In this document: piece by piece, positions 22,975-32,799 of the stretch
Layout: every line of letters starts with the position of its first letter
How positions within the stretch are numbered: position 1 is the first letter of the stretch
The notes under the pieces: generated by a model
Database searches by the model: none
Told to the model about the DNA's origin: nothing
Seen by the model: only the letters and a program-made list of their open reading frames with translations
Origin: Mya arenaria
Lineage: Eukaryota; Mollusca; Bivalvia; Myida; Myidae
Reading direction: 5' to 3'
Length of the DNA: 64,000 nucleotides
Assembly (NCBI RefSeq): GCF_026914265.1
Contig: NC_069135.1
Span: 9,770,887 to 9,834,886 of the forward strand
Position numbers and translations under genes: made by a program

Positions 22975-23065
22975 AATCTACTTATTTAACTAAACATAAA
23001 ACGTCCCCGTTGGTTATAATGAATAACAAAAAAGCTTTATTTTACTCACCTAGCGCACCATTGGT
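22975..23065. repeat. Second copy of the 37-bp array's right flank
   Basis: Matches 14290-14390 (ATAAAACGTCCCCGTT, then 'gaataacaaaaa.gctttat' and 'tcacct.gcgca'). It lies about 350 bp upstream of GT61 copy 2. Confidence 0.6.
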
Positions 23066-23134
23066 TGCTTGTTAATAGTTAAAACTCTATTTATATCTGA
23101 TTAGCATCCATCTCTCACAGGTAAAGCAGGATGG

Positions 23135-23270
23135 GCCAGTATATTGGACAACGATATTGGATTTAACTCACAAGATAACATAAAGTTACATTCAAGGATC
23201 GCGGGTTATAATTGTCGTGATGTCGTGTGTTACTTTTCTTACCACGTTCATCAACATCAAAGCCCATTCA
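23135..23270 (+). pseudogene. 5' fragment of a GT61 gene
   Basis: Matches the 5' UTR and first ~30 codons of GT61 copies 1 and 2, starting at GCCAGTATATTGGACAAC and running through the membrane-anchor codons to 'atcaaagccc'. The start codon is ATA instead of ATG, and a one-base insertion in 'gcgggttata' breaks the frame. The sequence just after it (23271-23378) repeats the promoter-proximal region of copy 1 (16870-16985). The 5' end has therefore been tandemly duplicated upstream of copy 2. Confidence 0.8.
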
Positions 23271-23413
23271 TTGTATTGCATTGATTTAATCAAGGGTTAT
23301 GTTGGCCTATTTCAAGTACGTATTGTATGAAATATTTCTTTGAATAAACGTTCTTCTTTCTTCTATATGCCAGTATATTGAACAACAATATTGGATTTAA
23401 CTCTCAAGATAAC

Positions 23414-24868
23414 ATGAAGTTGCATTTAAGAATCGCGGTTATAATTGTCGTTTTGTCGTGTGTTTCTATACTAACCACGTTCATCAACATCAAAGCCCCA
23501 TGGATTTTGGGCAACAGTGTCGTGGGTGAGAATCTTCAAATTAACTTAGGTAGGAAACCTGGCACAAGATGGAAGTTTCCATGGAGAAATTCTGACATAA
23601 TAAGTCAATTCAAGTACAGTCTGTCTCCCAAGAAGGTATTATTGCACGTGCATGTAGTGACGACAAGTAGCCCAAATGCGCCTGGCAAGTATGTGTGGAC
23701 TTGGTCAAATCTAGGTGCAGATCAGATACAAGCGGTTATTGGAAAAGTCAAGGATATGTGTAAAAGAAACTTTATCGGTTACGACCGTAGTTTCGCCTTA
23801 CTTAAGAACGTCCGTGTTGATCCGAAATTTGGGCATGGCAGAAAAGGTGGAGAAAACATATCTTATGTAATAAATCAGACAGAAGATCTGGAATATTATA
23901 CTTTAGAAAAGGGTTACTTCAAGCTTCGCTGTCAGGAAGGTAAACCATACCATTTCAAACAGACGAGCCATTTAAATGACTGGTTTAATGCACTAGAATT
24001 TTATAATCAGTCCACCAAAATGATATCTACTCAACAACGGTTTGATAAGACAGCAATCACAATAAAGCGGTTTGAATACGCAAATCTATATCACACAATG
24101 ACGGACTTTTACAACGCATTTCTGGTCGCCAAGGTTCTCAGGCTAGTACCTGATCACGTGATCATATTAATAGTTGACGGTCACCCAGCAGGAGCGCTGG
24201 ACGACACGTGGTCTCGGCTCTTCGGTGGCATAATACGTGCAGGTGAGATAACTGACGCAGTAACATTCCCACGTATGGTCTGGTCCACCATTGGCTACGA
24301 CAGCATGCTCAACAGCCACCATCTACATCAAGTGCCATTTCTGGAGGAATTTAGAAGCTTCTTTCTCTCAAGACACTCTGTACATTTCAATGACGCACTC
24401 GATTGTGATAATCTGACGGTAGTACTCCTTTTACGAAAAGACTATTTAGCTCATCCTAGAAACCCATCAGGATCAGTAAGCAGAAAAATAGCAAATAATG
24501 AAGAATTGGTACAAAAACTTAAGGAGTTATTGCCTCGCCATAATGTTCTAAGTTCTCAAATTGATCTTCTCTCCATGAAAGACCAGTTGCGTTTAATATC
24601 TAGGACGGACATACTGATTGGCATGCATGGTGCCGGCCTAACCCACACATTGTTTCTACCTAAACATGCCGGCTTGGTCGAGTTATACCCTAAGTACTGG
24701 CCCACTGCAAATGTACATTTCCAAGCCATGGCACGCTGGAGAAACCTCAAATACTTGCGATGGCAAAATGCTGATCCGTCTAATGAACTTTCAAATAAAT
24801 ATACGGTCATTAATACAACTGATGTTGTGGAAATGTTGAAAAATATCCATAGTTTAATGTGCAACTGA
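23414..24868 (+). CDS. GT61 (EOGT-like) glycosyltransferase, copy 2, full length
   Basis: Intronless frame of 484 residues from the ATG at 23414. The membrane anchor is at about 4-26, followed by a stem with basic and aromatic residues. The luminal domain runs from about 85. The GT61 motif DILIGMHGAGLTH lies at about 399-411 and is followed by LFLPKHAGLVELYP. The family (Pfam DUF563/GT61) includes EOGT, POMGNT2 and plant xylan transferases. The HGAGLTH...FLP segment is closest to EOGT, which moves GlcNAc from UDP-GlcNAc to EGF repeats in the ER, but donor and acceptor here are unknown. There is no KDEL-type C-terminus (it ends HSLMCN), which differs from EOGT. The chosen ATG aligns with the starts of the other copies. 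The polypyrimidine-CAG about 43 bp upstream may be a splice acceptor. Of the three copies this and copy 3 are the plausible active ones. Confidence 0.88.
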   Translation: MKLHLRIAVIIVVLSCVSILTTFINIKAPWILGNSVVGENLQINLGRKPGTRWKFPWRNSDIISQFKYSLSPKKVLLHVHVVTTSSPNAPGKYVWTWSNLGADQIQAVIGKVKDMCKRNFIGYDRSFALLKNVRVDPKFGHGRKGGENISYVINQTEDLEYYTLEKGYFKLRCQEGKPYHFKQTSHLNDWFNALEFYNQSTKMISTQQRFDKTAITIKRFEYANLYHTMTDFYNAFLVAKVLRLVPDHVIILIVDGHPAGALDDTWSRLFGGIIRAGEITDAVTFPRMVWSTIGYDSMLNSHHLHQVPFLEEFRSFFLSRHSVHFNDALDCDNLTVVLLLRKDYLAHPRNPSGSVSRKIANNEELVQKLKELLPRHNVLSSQIDLLSMKDQLRLISRTDILIGMHGAGLTHTLFLPKHAGLVELYPKYWPTANVHFQAMARWRNLKYLRWQNADPSNELSNKYTVINTTDVVEMLKNIHSLMCN

Positions 24869-25456
24869 CGGAACATCATGAATGACTGACTTGCTCTTTA
24901 AGTGAAATGAATAACAACAAATTATCCTTTAAGGGAGTCAGTGTATCTTATAGCATTTCTTAAATCAAATATGCACTTTTAATGATGTAATATGATAAGT
25001 TCGAATCCTTCACCTTCAGATGTTTCACCATTGTGCAAAAATACATTGTTTTATCCCGCTGACCCCAACTGCCCTGTTTGTGTCTCAATAATCAAGTAAT
25101 ATGTTTCCTCAACGTACTAGAAATAATTTTACTATATCGAATCAATTGTGATATATTATTGCATATTACCTGTTGAAAATAATGCTTGATGATGTTATTT
25201 ATTTCTCCATACCCCAGTAAAATGTCATTAATGTTCTTTAAAACTTTATAAAATCAAATCTGTTGCCCAATGCTATCATGCGTATATGCACGTGATGCAT
25301 GATTGCAAATGACCGAAGTTAAGTAGAATGTTTGATTCAAAAAGTAGTTAACCTTATATGTAATTCTCATATTTGAAACAACCGTACAATAAGTGGATTG
25401 CGTAAAAATAATATCGATAGTTCGCGGTAAGCTTCGAACTATTTCGAAACAGTTAT
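24869..25456. other. 3' flank of GT61 copy 2
   Basis: Homologous to the 3' flanks of copy 1 (18128-18310 and 19165-19400) and, more weakly, copy 3 (39835-40080). This shows that the duplications included downstream sequence. No gene is present. Confidence 0.6.
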
Positions 25457-26959
25457 AGATGGATGGATGTGGATGGATGGATGGATGGATGGATGGATGG
25501 ATGGATGGATGGATGGATGGATGGATGGATGGATGGATGGATGGATGGATGGATGGATGGATGGATGGATGGATGGATGGATGGATGGATGGATGGATGG
25601 ATGGATGGATGGATGGATGGATGGATGGATGGATGGATGGATGGATGGATGGATGGATGGATGGATGGATGGATGGATGGATGGATGGATGGATGGATGG
25701 ATGGATGGATGGATGGATGGATGGATGGATGGATGGATGGATGGATGGATGGATGGATGGATGGATGGATGGATGGATGGATGGATGGATGGATGGATGG
25801 ATGGATGGATGGATGGATGGATGGATGGATGGATGGATGGATGGATGGATGGATGGATGGATGGATGGATGGATGGATGGATGGATGGATGGATGGATGG
25901 ATGGATGGATGGATGGATGGATGGATGGATGGATGGATGGATGGATGGATGGATGGATGGATGGATGGATGGATGGATGGATGGATGGATGGATGGATGG
26001 ATGGATGGATGGATGGATGGATGGATGGATGGATGGATGGATGGATGGATGGATGGATGGATGGATGGATGGATGGATGGATGGATGGATGGATGGATGG
26101 ATGGATGGATGGATGGATGGATGGATGGATGGATGGATGGATGGATGGATGGATGGATGGATGGATGGATGGATGGATGGATGGATGGATGGATGGATGG
26201 ATGGATGGATGGATGGATGGATGGATGGATGGATGGATGGATGGATGGATGGATGGATGGATGGATGGATGGATGGATGGATGGATGGATGGATGGATGG
26301 ATGGATGGATGGATGGATGGATGGATGGATGGATGGATGGATGGATGGATGGATGGATGGATGGATGGATGGATGGATGGATGGATGGATGGATGGATGG
26401 ATGGATGGATGGATGGATGGATGGATGGATGGATGGATGGATGGATGGATGGATGGATGGATGGATGGATGGATGGATGGATGGATGGATGGATGGATGG
26501 ATGGATGGATGGATGGATGGATGGATGGATGGATGGATGGATGGATGGATGGATGGATGGATGGATGGATGGATGGATGGATGGATGGATGGATGGATGG
26601 ATGGATGGATGGATGGATGGATGGATGGATGGATGGATGGATGGATGGATGGATGGATGGATGGATGGATGGATGGATGGATGGATGGATGGATGGATGG
26701 ATGGATGGATGGATGGATGGATGGATGGATGGATGGATGGATGGATGGATGGATGGATGGATGGATGGATGGATGGATGGATGGATGGATGGATGGATGG
26801 ATGGATGGATGGATGGATGGATGGATGGATGGATGGATGGATGGATGGATGGATGGATGGATGGATGGATGGATGGATGGATGGATGGATGGATGGATGG
26901 ATGGATGGATGGATGGATGGATGGATGGATGGATGGATGGATGGATGGATGGATGGATA
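25457..26959. repeat. (GGAT)n tetranucleotide microsatellite, about 372 units
   Basis: After one short interruption near 25468 ('atgtggatgg'), the GGAT repeat runs for about 1.49 kb without a visible change. All six frames stay open through it (WMDG- and IHPS-type products). These are artefacts of the repeat, not genes. Confidence 0.98.
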
Positions 26960-27167
26960 GATTCGTGCATATATATATGTCATAGTAACAAACCAAATAT
27001 CTTTATATATTTTCCTAAAAAATTCAAGTACTTTTGAGCTGGAAATGAGACGCAGTCATTTTTTCTTTTGAATACATGAGTTGTCGTTCTTACCATAATG
27101 ATTGTCTCGTCATTAAATAAACGGTGTTTCTTTTGACATCAATAATGAAGACACAGTCTATGTATTT

Positions 27168-27720
27168 TACAGAGTTGTCTTTCGTACGTTTGTTTTCGCA
27201 ACATTTCTGGGCACGTACGAAAGTGCTGACGATATAGAAATAAAGTAGAGTTGCTGACCATATAGACAAAGAAGGAAACAAAATAATGTTTTGAAATTAA
27301 AGATTTTTTAAGACTTATTTTGTTTAATTTATTTTATATACTCCTTAAACTGTACGTAAAGACGGATGTTTGTGTATATTTATTGAAAAAGGCAGTTCAT
27401 TGAAATGAATTGAGTATTTTTTTGTTGGTTTGGTGAAAATATGAGGAGATATCACGGATTAAATTACTTCTTTAGGTTTTTCATTTACAATTGTTTGAAC
27501 CAATCATTTTAATTGTGAATGTAGCTTTAAATGTTAGCCTCACAACTTGTGAAAAACTATCTGCACTACATCAAAGAACGATTAAAAGAATGTTGTTTGC
27601 CAATCCATTATTGATCATTGTAATTAAGAAATGATTTCTTTTTAAGCTGTTGTATTTTCGAAGTTGTTTTGTGGAAAACAAGGCAAACTGTTGCTAATGA
27701 AATTTTCATATGTGAAAAAA
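27168..27720. repeat. Dispersed repeat, inverted copy at 45170-45660
   Basis: Shares several stretches with the complement of 45170-45660, for example AAAGTGCTGACGA, TTTTGAAATTAAAGATTTTT and TTCATTGAAATGAATTGAGT, in the same order over about 500 bp. It carries no coding frame. The family is unknown to me. Confidence 0.75.
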
Positions 27721-28499
27721 ATAAAGCATGAATCATTAATGGCGAAATAAGTGTAATATTTTCATTTTTATTTATTATTTGTTCATTTACCATTACCAAC
27801 TTCAAAATATTTACATGGTAGATCTGTTTGTGGGTCCGCTGTGATACTTTGTATCACAGTTTTTCTTGTTCAACTTATTTTCAATGGGGTCCTTATGACA
27901 AATATAATTATTTGCCAAGATTTCAGTTGTAAGCTGTTTAAATTAGGTTTGCTTATACAAAAAATAACATACATGTACTCTGACTAGTTAAAGCATGATT
28001 AAATGATTAAGATCGAAATTATTCTACAGTTATAATGCAACCGACTGTAAAAAACATATGACACTTTAGGATAATATGACAAAAATCTTAGAACTGATAT
28101 GCAAGCTTAAATGAATTACAATTAATAACAGTTCAAGCATCTTCTAACTGAAATAATGCCTCGAACCCGTGTTTAATCTACATAGCTCATGTAGCATATG
28201 CAGTAAATATTACTCAAATCCTAGAATAGGACAGAAATAAATCTATTTCATCGGGATTTTCCAATTAAACCAGCACAAAACGCTATTCATATTTTTGTCT
28301 TGGTTGCCGGCGAAAACAAAGATGTTTTATGAGGTTATAGTGGCTCTACAGCAGCTTGTTCATTCACATACATTCACGTATATTAACGACAAATAAATGG
28401 CGCTTCGCAAGAAAACATTAAGAAGAAATCCCGAACAAATAACAATATTCGAATCCTAAGTAAATGGGCAGGCTTATTAGAAGAAATTTGATCCTGACA
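27721..28499. other. Intergenic, no recognised gene
   Basis: AT-rich sequence. Nothing supportable apart from the repeats on either side. Confidence 0.4.
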
Positions 28500-29890
28500 T
28501 GCTTAATAATGGAACACATATCCTGGCCATCTCAATAGTAGAACAAGAGTTTTGACGAATGCCGGATATCGAAAACATGACTTGGATGGCTCAGTAGTCG
28601 AAAACATACCTTGGAAGACTCAGAAGTTTAAAACATATGTAGGAAGGCTTAGGCGTTGAAAACATATATTGAAAGGCTCAGAAGTCGAAAACATATCTGG
28701 AAGTCTCAGAAGTCAAAAACTTATCTTGGAAGGCTCAAAAGTTGAAAACTTATCTTGGAAGGCTCAGAAGTCAAAAACATATTCGAAGGCTCAGAAGTCG
28801 AAAACATATCTTGGAAGTCTCAGAAGTCGAAAACATATCTTGGAAGTCTCAGAAGTCGAAAACATATCTTGGAAGTCTCAGAAGTAAAAAACTGATCATG
28901 AAAGGCTCAGAAGTCGTAAACTTATCTTGGAAGGCTCAGAAGTCGAAAACATATCTTGGAAGGCGCAGGCGTTGAAAACTTATCTTGGAAGGCGCAGAAG
29001 TCGAAAACTTATCTTGGAAGGCTCAGAAGTCGAAAACATATCTTGGAAGGCTCAGGCGTTGAAATTTTATCTTGAAAGGCTCAGAAGTCGAACTCTTATC
29101 ATGGAAGTCTCAGAAGTCGAAATTCTATCTTGGAAGGCTCAGGCGTTTAAAACTTATCTAGGAAGTCTCAAAAGTCGAAAACATATATAGGAAGGCTCAG
29201 GCGTTGAAAACTTATCTTGGAAGGCTCAGAAGTCGAAATCTTATCATGGCAGTCTCAGAAGTCGAAATTCTATCTTGGAAGGCTCAGGCATTTAAAACTT
29301 ATCTTGGAAGGCTCAGAAGTCGAAAACTTATCTTGGAAAACTCAGAAGTCAAAAACCTATCTTGGAAGGCTCAGAAATCGAAAACATATCTTGGAAGGCT
29401 CAGGCGTTGAAAACATATCTTGAAAGGTTCAGAAGTCGAAAACTTTTCTTGGAAGGCTCGGGCTTTGAAAACATATCATGGATGGGTCAGAAGTCGAAAA
29501 CGTATCATGGAAGGCTCAGGAGTCCGACACTATTCTTGCAGTCTCAATAGTCGAAATATCTCGAAAGAATCGATGATCGAAATTCTATATCGAAGAGAGA
29601 TTGATATTCAAAAACCTAATTTGACAGGCTCCATAATCGAATAACTATCTGGATGGACACCATAGTCGAACAACTATCTTGGCATACTCAGTAGTTTAAC
29701 ACCTATCGGAAAAAGCGCAGTATTTAAAAACGTATATTTAAAGGCTCAGTAAACCATTTTTAACAAACTCAGGAGTTTGACAGTCTCATAAGCTGAAGAC
29801 TTTCTTGGAAGGCTCTACATGTTTTGTGAAAATCTCAGAAGTCAAACATATATATTGGAAGGCTTATCAGTCGAAAATATTTAATTATAG
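28500..29890. repeat. 29-bp minisatellite, block 2 (largest)
   Basis: About 45 units of 28-30 bp with the core GTCGAAAACATATCTTGGAA followed by 'ggctcagaa'. The units are best conserved at 28740-29500 and decay outwards. Several plus-strand frames stay open with a 29-residue period, for the same reason as in the 37-bp array, and I do not call them genes. It lies 3.6 kb downstream of GT61 copy 2, separated by the GGAT array and the 27168-27720 repeat. Confidence 0.93.
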
Positions 29891-30029
29891 GTTCATGTAT
29901 ATACATCGTTCACTTCTTTTGTATGCTTTGGAAACACGTTAAGCGAGTTGCAACCTTTAACACCTTTATCACACAACAGTTCACGTTTGTGTATTTTGAT
30001 CTTAATCGTTTGTAATATAAACAATACTG

Positions 30030-30120
30030 GTAGATAGATAGATAATATAAAATAATCTTTATTTAACGTCGATTACATTCATACAGAGTAGCATTAGCTA
30101 TAACAGACCTTAGACAACAG
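30030..30120 (-). mobile_element. Possible 3' tail of a non-LTR element
   Basis: GATAGATAGATAATATAAA is followed by 'ataatctttatttaacgtcg'. On the minus strand this reads as an AATAAAGATTAT-type 3' end with a short GATA-like tail. A similar stretch, 'aataatcattatttaaagtcg', is seen near 40479. No coding part is seen. Confidence 0.3.
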
Positions 30121-30359
30121 CTACCTCCAGCCGGCCAATCATAGGCCTGCAAAAGTGTTTGATAAATCTCACACACAACTGTTTTTCTGTCGGATATTTC
30201 AACTGGTAAATCCCGTGCAAATCGTGCACCTACTTATGTTACAAGGACGTTCTTAATACTACAGAAATGTTTGTTTCCTGTGCTTTTCTGACATTTTTCT
30301 CATACAAATGTATGGTATCGGACTGAGAAACAAGCAATACACTTTCTGTTGTCTAAGTC

Positions 30360-30451
30360 GGATAGATCACGAGTAGCCGTTTGATATGGAATTATCAACT
30401 CGCTACGCTCGCTGATCAATTCCATATCAAACTGCTACTCGTTATCTATCC
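30360..30451. repeat. Short hairpin element
   Basis: Arms of 34 bp (30360-30393 and 30418-30451; core CCGTTTGATATGGAATT and its inverse with two mismatches) surround a 24-bp loop containing 'ctcgctacgctcgctg'. It may be a small foldback inserted beside the LINE relic that follows. Confidence 0.8.
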
Positions 30452-30454
30452 TAT

Positions 30455-30935
30455 ACACGTAATAATAGGAAATGTCATCTTTGTCAATCAAACGATGTCG
30501 GTGACGAATTTCATTATCTTTTTAAATGTACTCACTTTGTTGATGCAAGAAAACGACTGCTACCGCATATTAAAGGTGATAACTGTAACACAATTATGTA
30601 TAAAAAATTGATGAATGAAACAGATGAAAAGAAATTGATAGATTTAGCGAAGTTTTTTAAGATTATACTGGATTATTTTATTAATACACCAGGCTAACTA
30701 GCGCTTACCTCAATTTTTTTAATAAATTGTCACAAATTAATATAAATATATTTATTATATTTGTCTTAGTTGACTCCAGAAGATAGAATATAGCGTTCTT
30801 CTTATTTTTCTTAGTACCTACACAGTTTGACCGATTTAATTTGTGTATGTTTATTTGTTGTAAACCTCGTATCACATGTATTATATGTGCAGAGTGTACA
30901 ATAAACTTTGAAACTTTGAAACATGGTTTGTTATA
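30455..30935 (+). pseudogene. LINE 3' end relic (C-terminal zinc motif and 3' UTR)
   Basis: The frame starting near 30456 reads a Cys-x2-Cys...His...Cys segment, CHLCQSNDVGDEFHYLFKC, followed by 'FVDARKRLLP'. It ends with LIDLAKFFKIIL and a stop near 30699. This is the usual C-terminus of CR1/jockey-like mollusc LINEs. A 3' UTR follows and ends at about 30925 with AATAAACTTTGAAACTTTGA, a duplicated TTTGAAAC tail. It is 5'-truncated. Confidence 0.75.
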
Positions 30936-30939
30936 TGGT

Positions 30940-32790
30940 TGAGTAATTTCTTTGAAAGGTGTCAGGTGACCGTACTTTTTATTGTTGCAAAGATTTCCCC
31001 TGCCTGTTGAAAATGTTTAAGAATTTGTCGAAGCTTGATTGGTCCAAGTAAAGGAAAACTATTATTGTCAGTATTGTTTGCATTTGATCTTTTAACAATT
31101 CTATTTGTGTTCGTAATGTGTTGAAAATATGGAAATGCATTTGGTTGATTTGTCAGGCTGAATTATGTATTTTCGTGGTATTTCACCTCAGCGATCTATG
31201 ATTTAGAGTAAAGAATTCAGTCCAGGTGATTAATGTGAACTGTTTTGTACATATTTGTCTATTGTATATGTTCATTTTTATGTCATTGCATGTGTCATGT
31301 CATATAAACGACACTAGACAATTACTTGACGTATGTGTATTATCATTTTTAAGTAACGTATATATTATAATTATGTTTACTTCATTATGTTTATACTACA
31401 AGAACAGTTATATAAGTATTGTTATAAGTAATTTTATTATTTTCTATTTTCAGAACGTGCTCTTATACTTTAAGTAATATTATACCGGATTGATTTAATA
31501 CGAACTACTAGTATATGGATAAAAATGTTTATACTGAAACGGTGCAATAAAGATGTAGCATTCCCATCATAACTTTTTGATAAATGTGGAAAGTTTAAAC
31601 TGGTACAAGATACACGAATCTTAATTGGAAGATGGGTATATGTTAACAAGAAAACCTTAGCTCAATGCGCTATTTTCCGACATGAATAAAAAACATACAT
31701 AACATAATAAAACATAACAGTGAGCTTTTGACCTGGAAATAAAATCATTTAAGCGTTTAAAATAGGTACAATATTGGATCAAGTATTTACAAAAGATGTT
31801 ATATTCATGCATATAATTACAAAAAGTAAGATGAATTACAGCATTGAAGACTGTGATAACATCAACAAGTATTCCAGGCTGTACGGCCAATCGACACGTG
31901 CACGGTTCCACAAGTTGACATACCACTGTAAAATGGCTAATTCTTTCAAGGGTATAACTTAAAGGGTAATCGTATACATTTAAATAGCAAAATTGTAAGT
32001 AGCATTATTTGCATTCGAATTACAGCATAGTTCATTGAAGTGTAGTAGATAAAAATGTTATAATCAATCTAGCTTGAGAGGAAAATCTTCGGAAAGTATT
32101 GCTTAGAGGAGGTATGATATTTACCACTAAATGTTATTATCAGAAACAATAGCTTACAAAGGCATTGTTGATCCCATGATTGGGTCAATCCCTTCCAACA
32201 GGTAACCATCAAACCCTCTGCCCGACCACTGTCCTGACAATATCAGCACCTACCATTGTGTAAGAATGTTAATTGACCATACAAAATCGTAACACATAAA
32301 CAAAATAATTATAAATAGATCATAAATAGATATTAACCTTTATTATTTAATTTGATTATTTGTTATTCATATTCAAAATGTCCGCTGAAATATTTTCTGG
32401 TATTTAAATGCCATATGGGTGTAGGCCAGTTGAAAACAAAACACCCTTTTCCATTGAGCAAAGGATAAAAGATATTCAGTGAAACAACTAGTAATAGTAA
32501 TATTTGAACGCCCATATGAGTTCACGTAATTTGATTAAAGTATAAAAAAATGTCATAGAAACTCTTAGTTTACAAATATTACATTCTTCAACCCTATATA
32601 AAATGATAAGTTAAAAAGGAATAATATGCAAAATATACATGAACTATTTAAAAACAAAAAAATACTTCGCAAAGTTAAAATAACTTAAAGACGCTTACAT
32701 TTGATAAGATAAAAGATAACAGAGCAGTATTGACAGGTAGCCATTGAACAAAATAAGCATTTATGTAGTACACATATCAACGTATTTATA
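30940..32790. other. Intergenic, no recognised gene
   Basis: AT-rich sequence with short chance frames of hydrophobic, low-complexity composition. I found no motif, tRNA or repeat that I could support. Confidence 0.35.
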
Positions 32791-32799
32791 CATGAAAAC

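Noticed and set aside
25254-27037. Frames of about 500 codons of IHPS or WMDG repeats on both strands
   Set aside because: Translation of a GGAT microsatellite; open in all frames by construction.
28669-29644. Several overlapping 60-90-codon plus-strand frames with K/S-rich repeats
   Set aside because: Products of the 29-bp minisatellite, with a 29-residue period in shifting frames; no coding evidence.
31657-31962. Two overlapping small frames on opposite strands
   Set aside because: Chance frames in AT-rich DNA; no motif or splice support.
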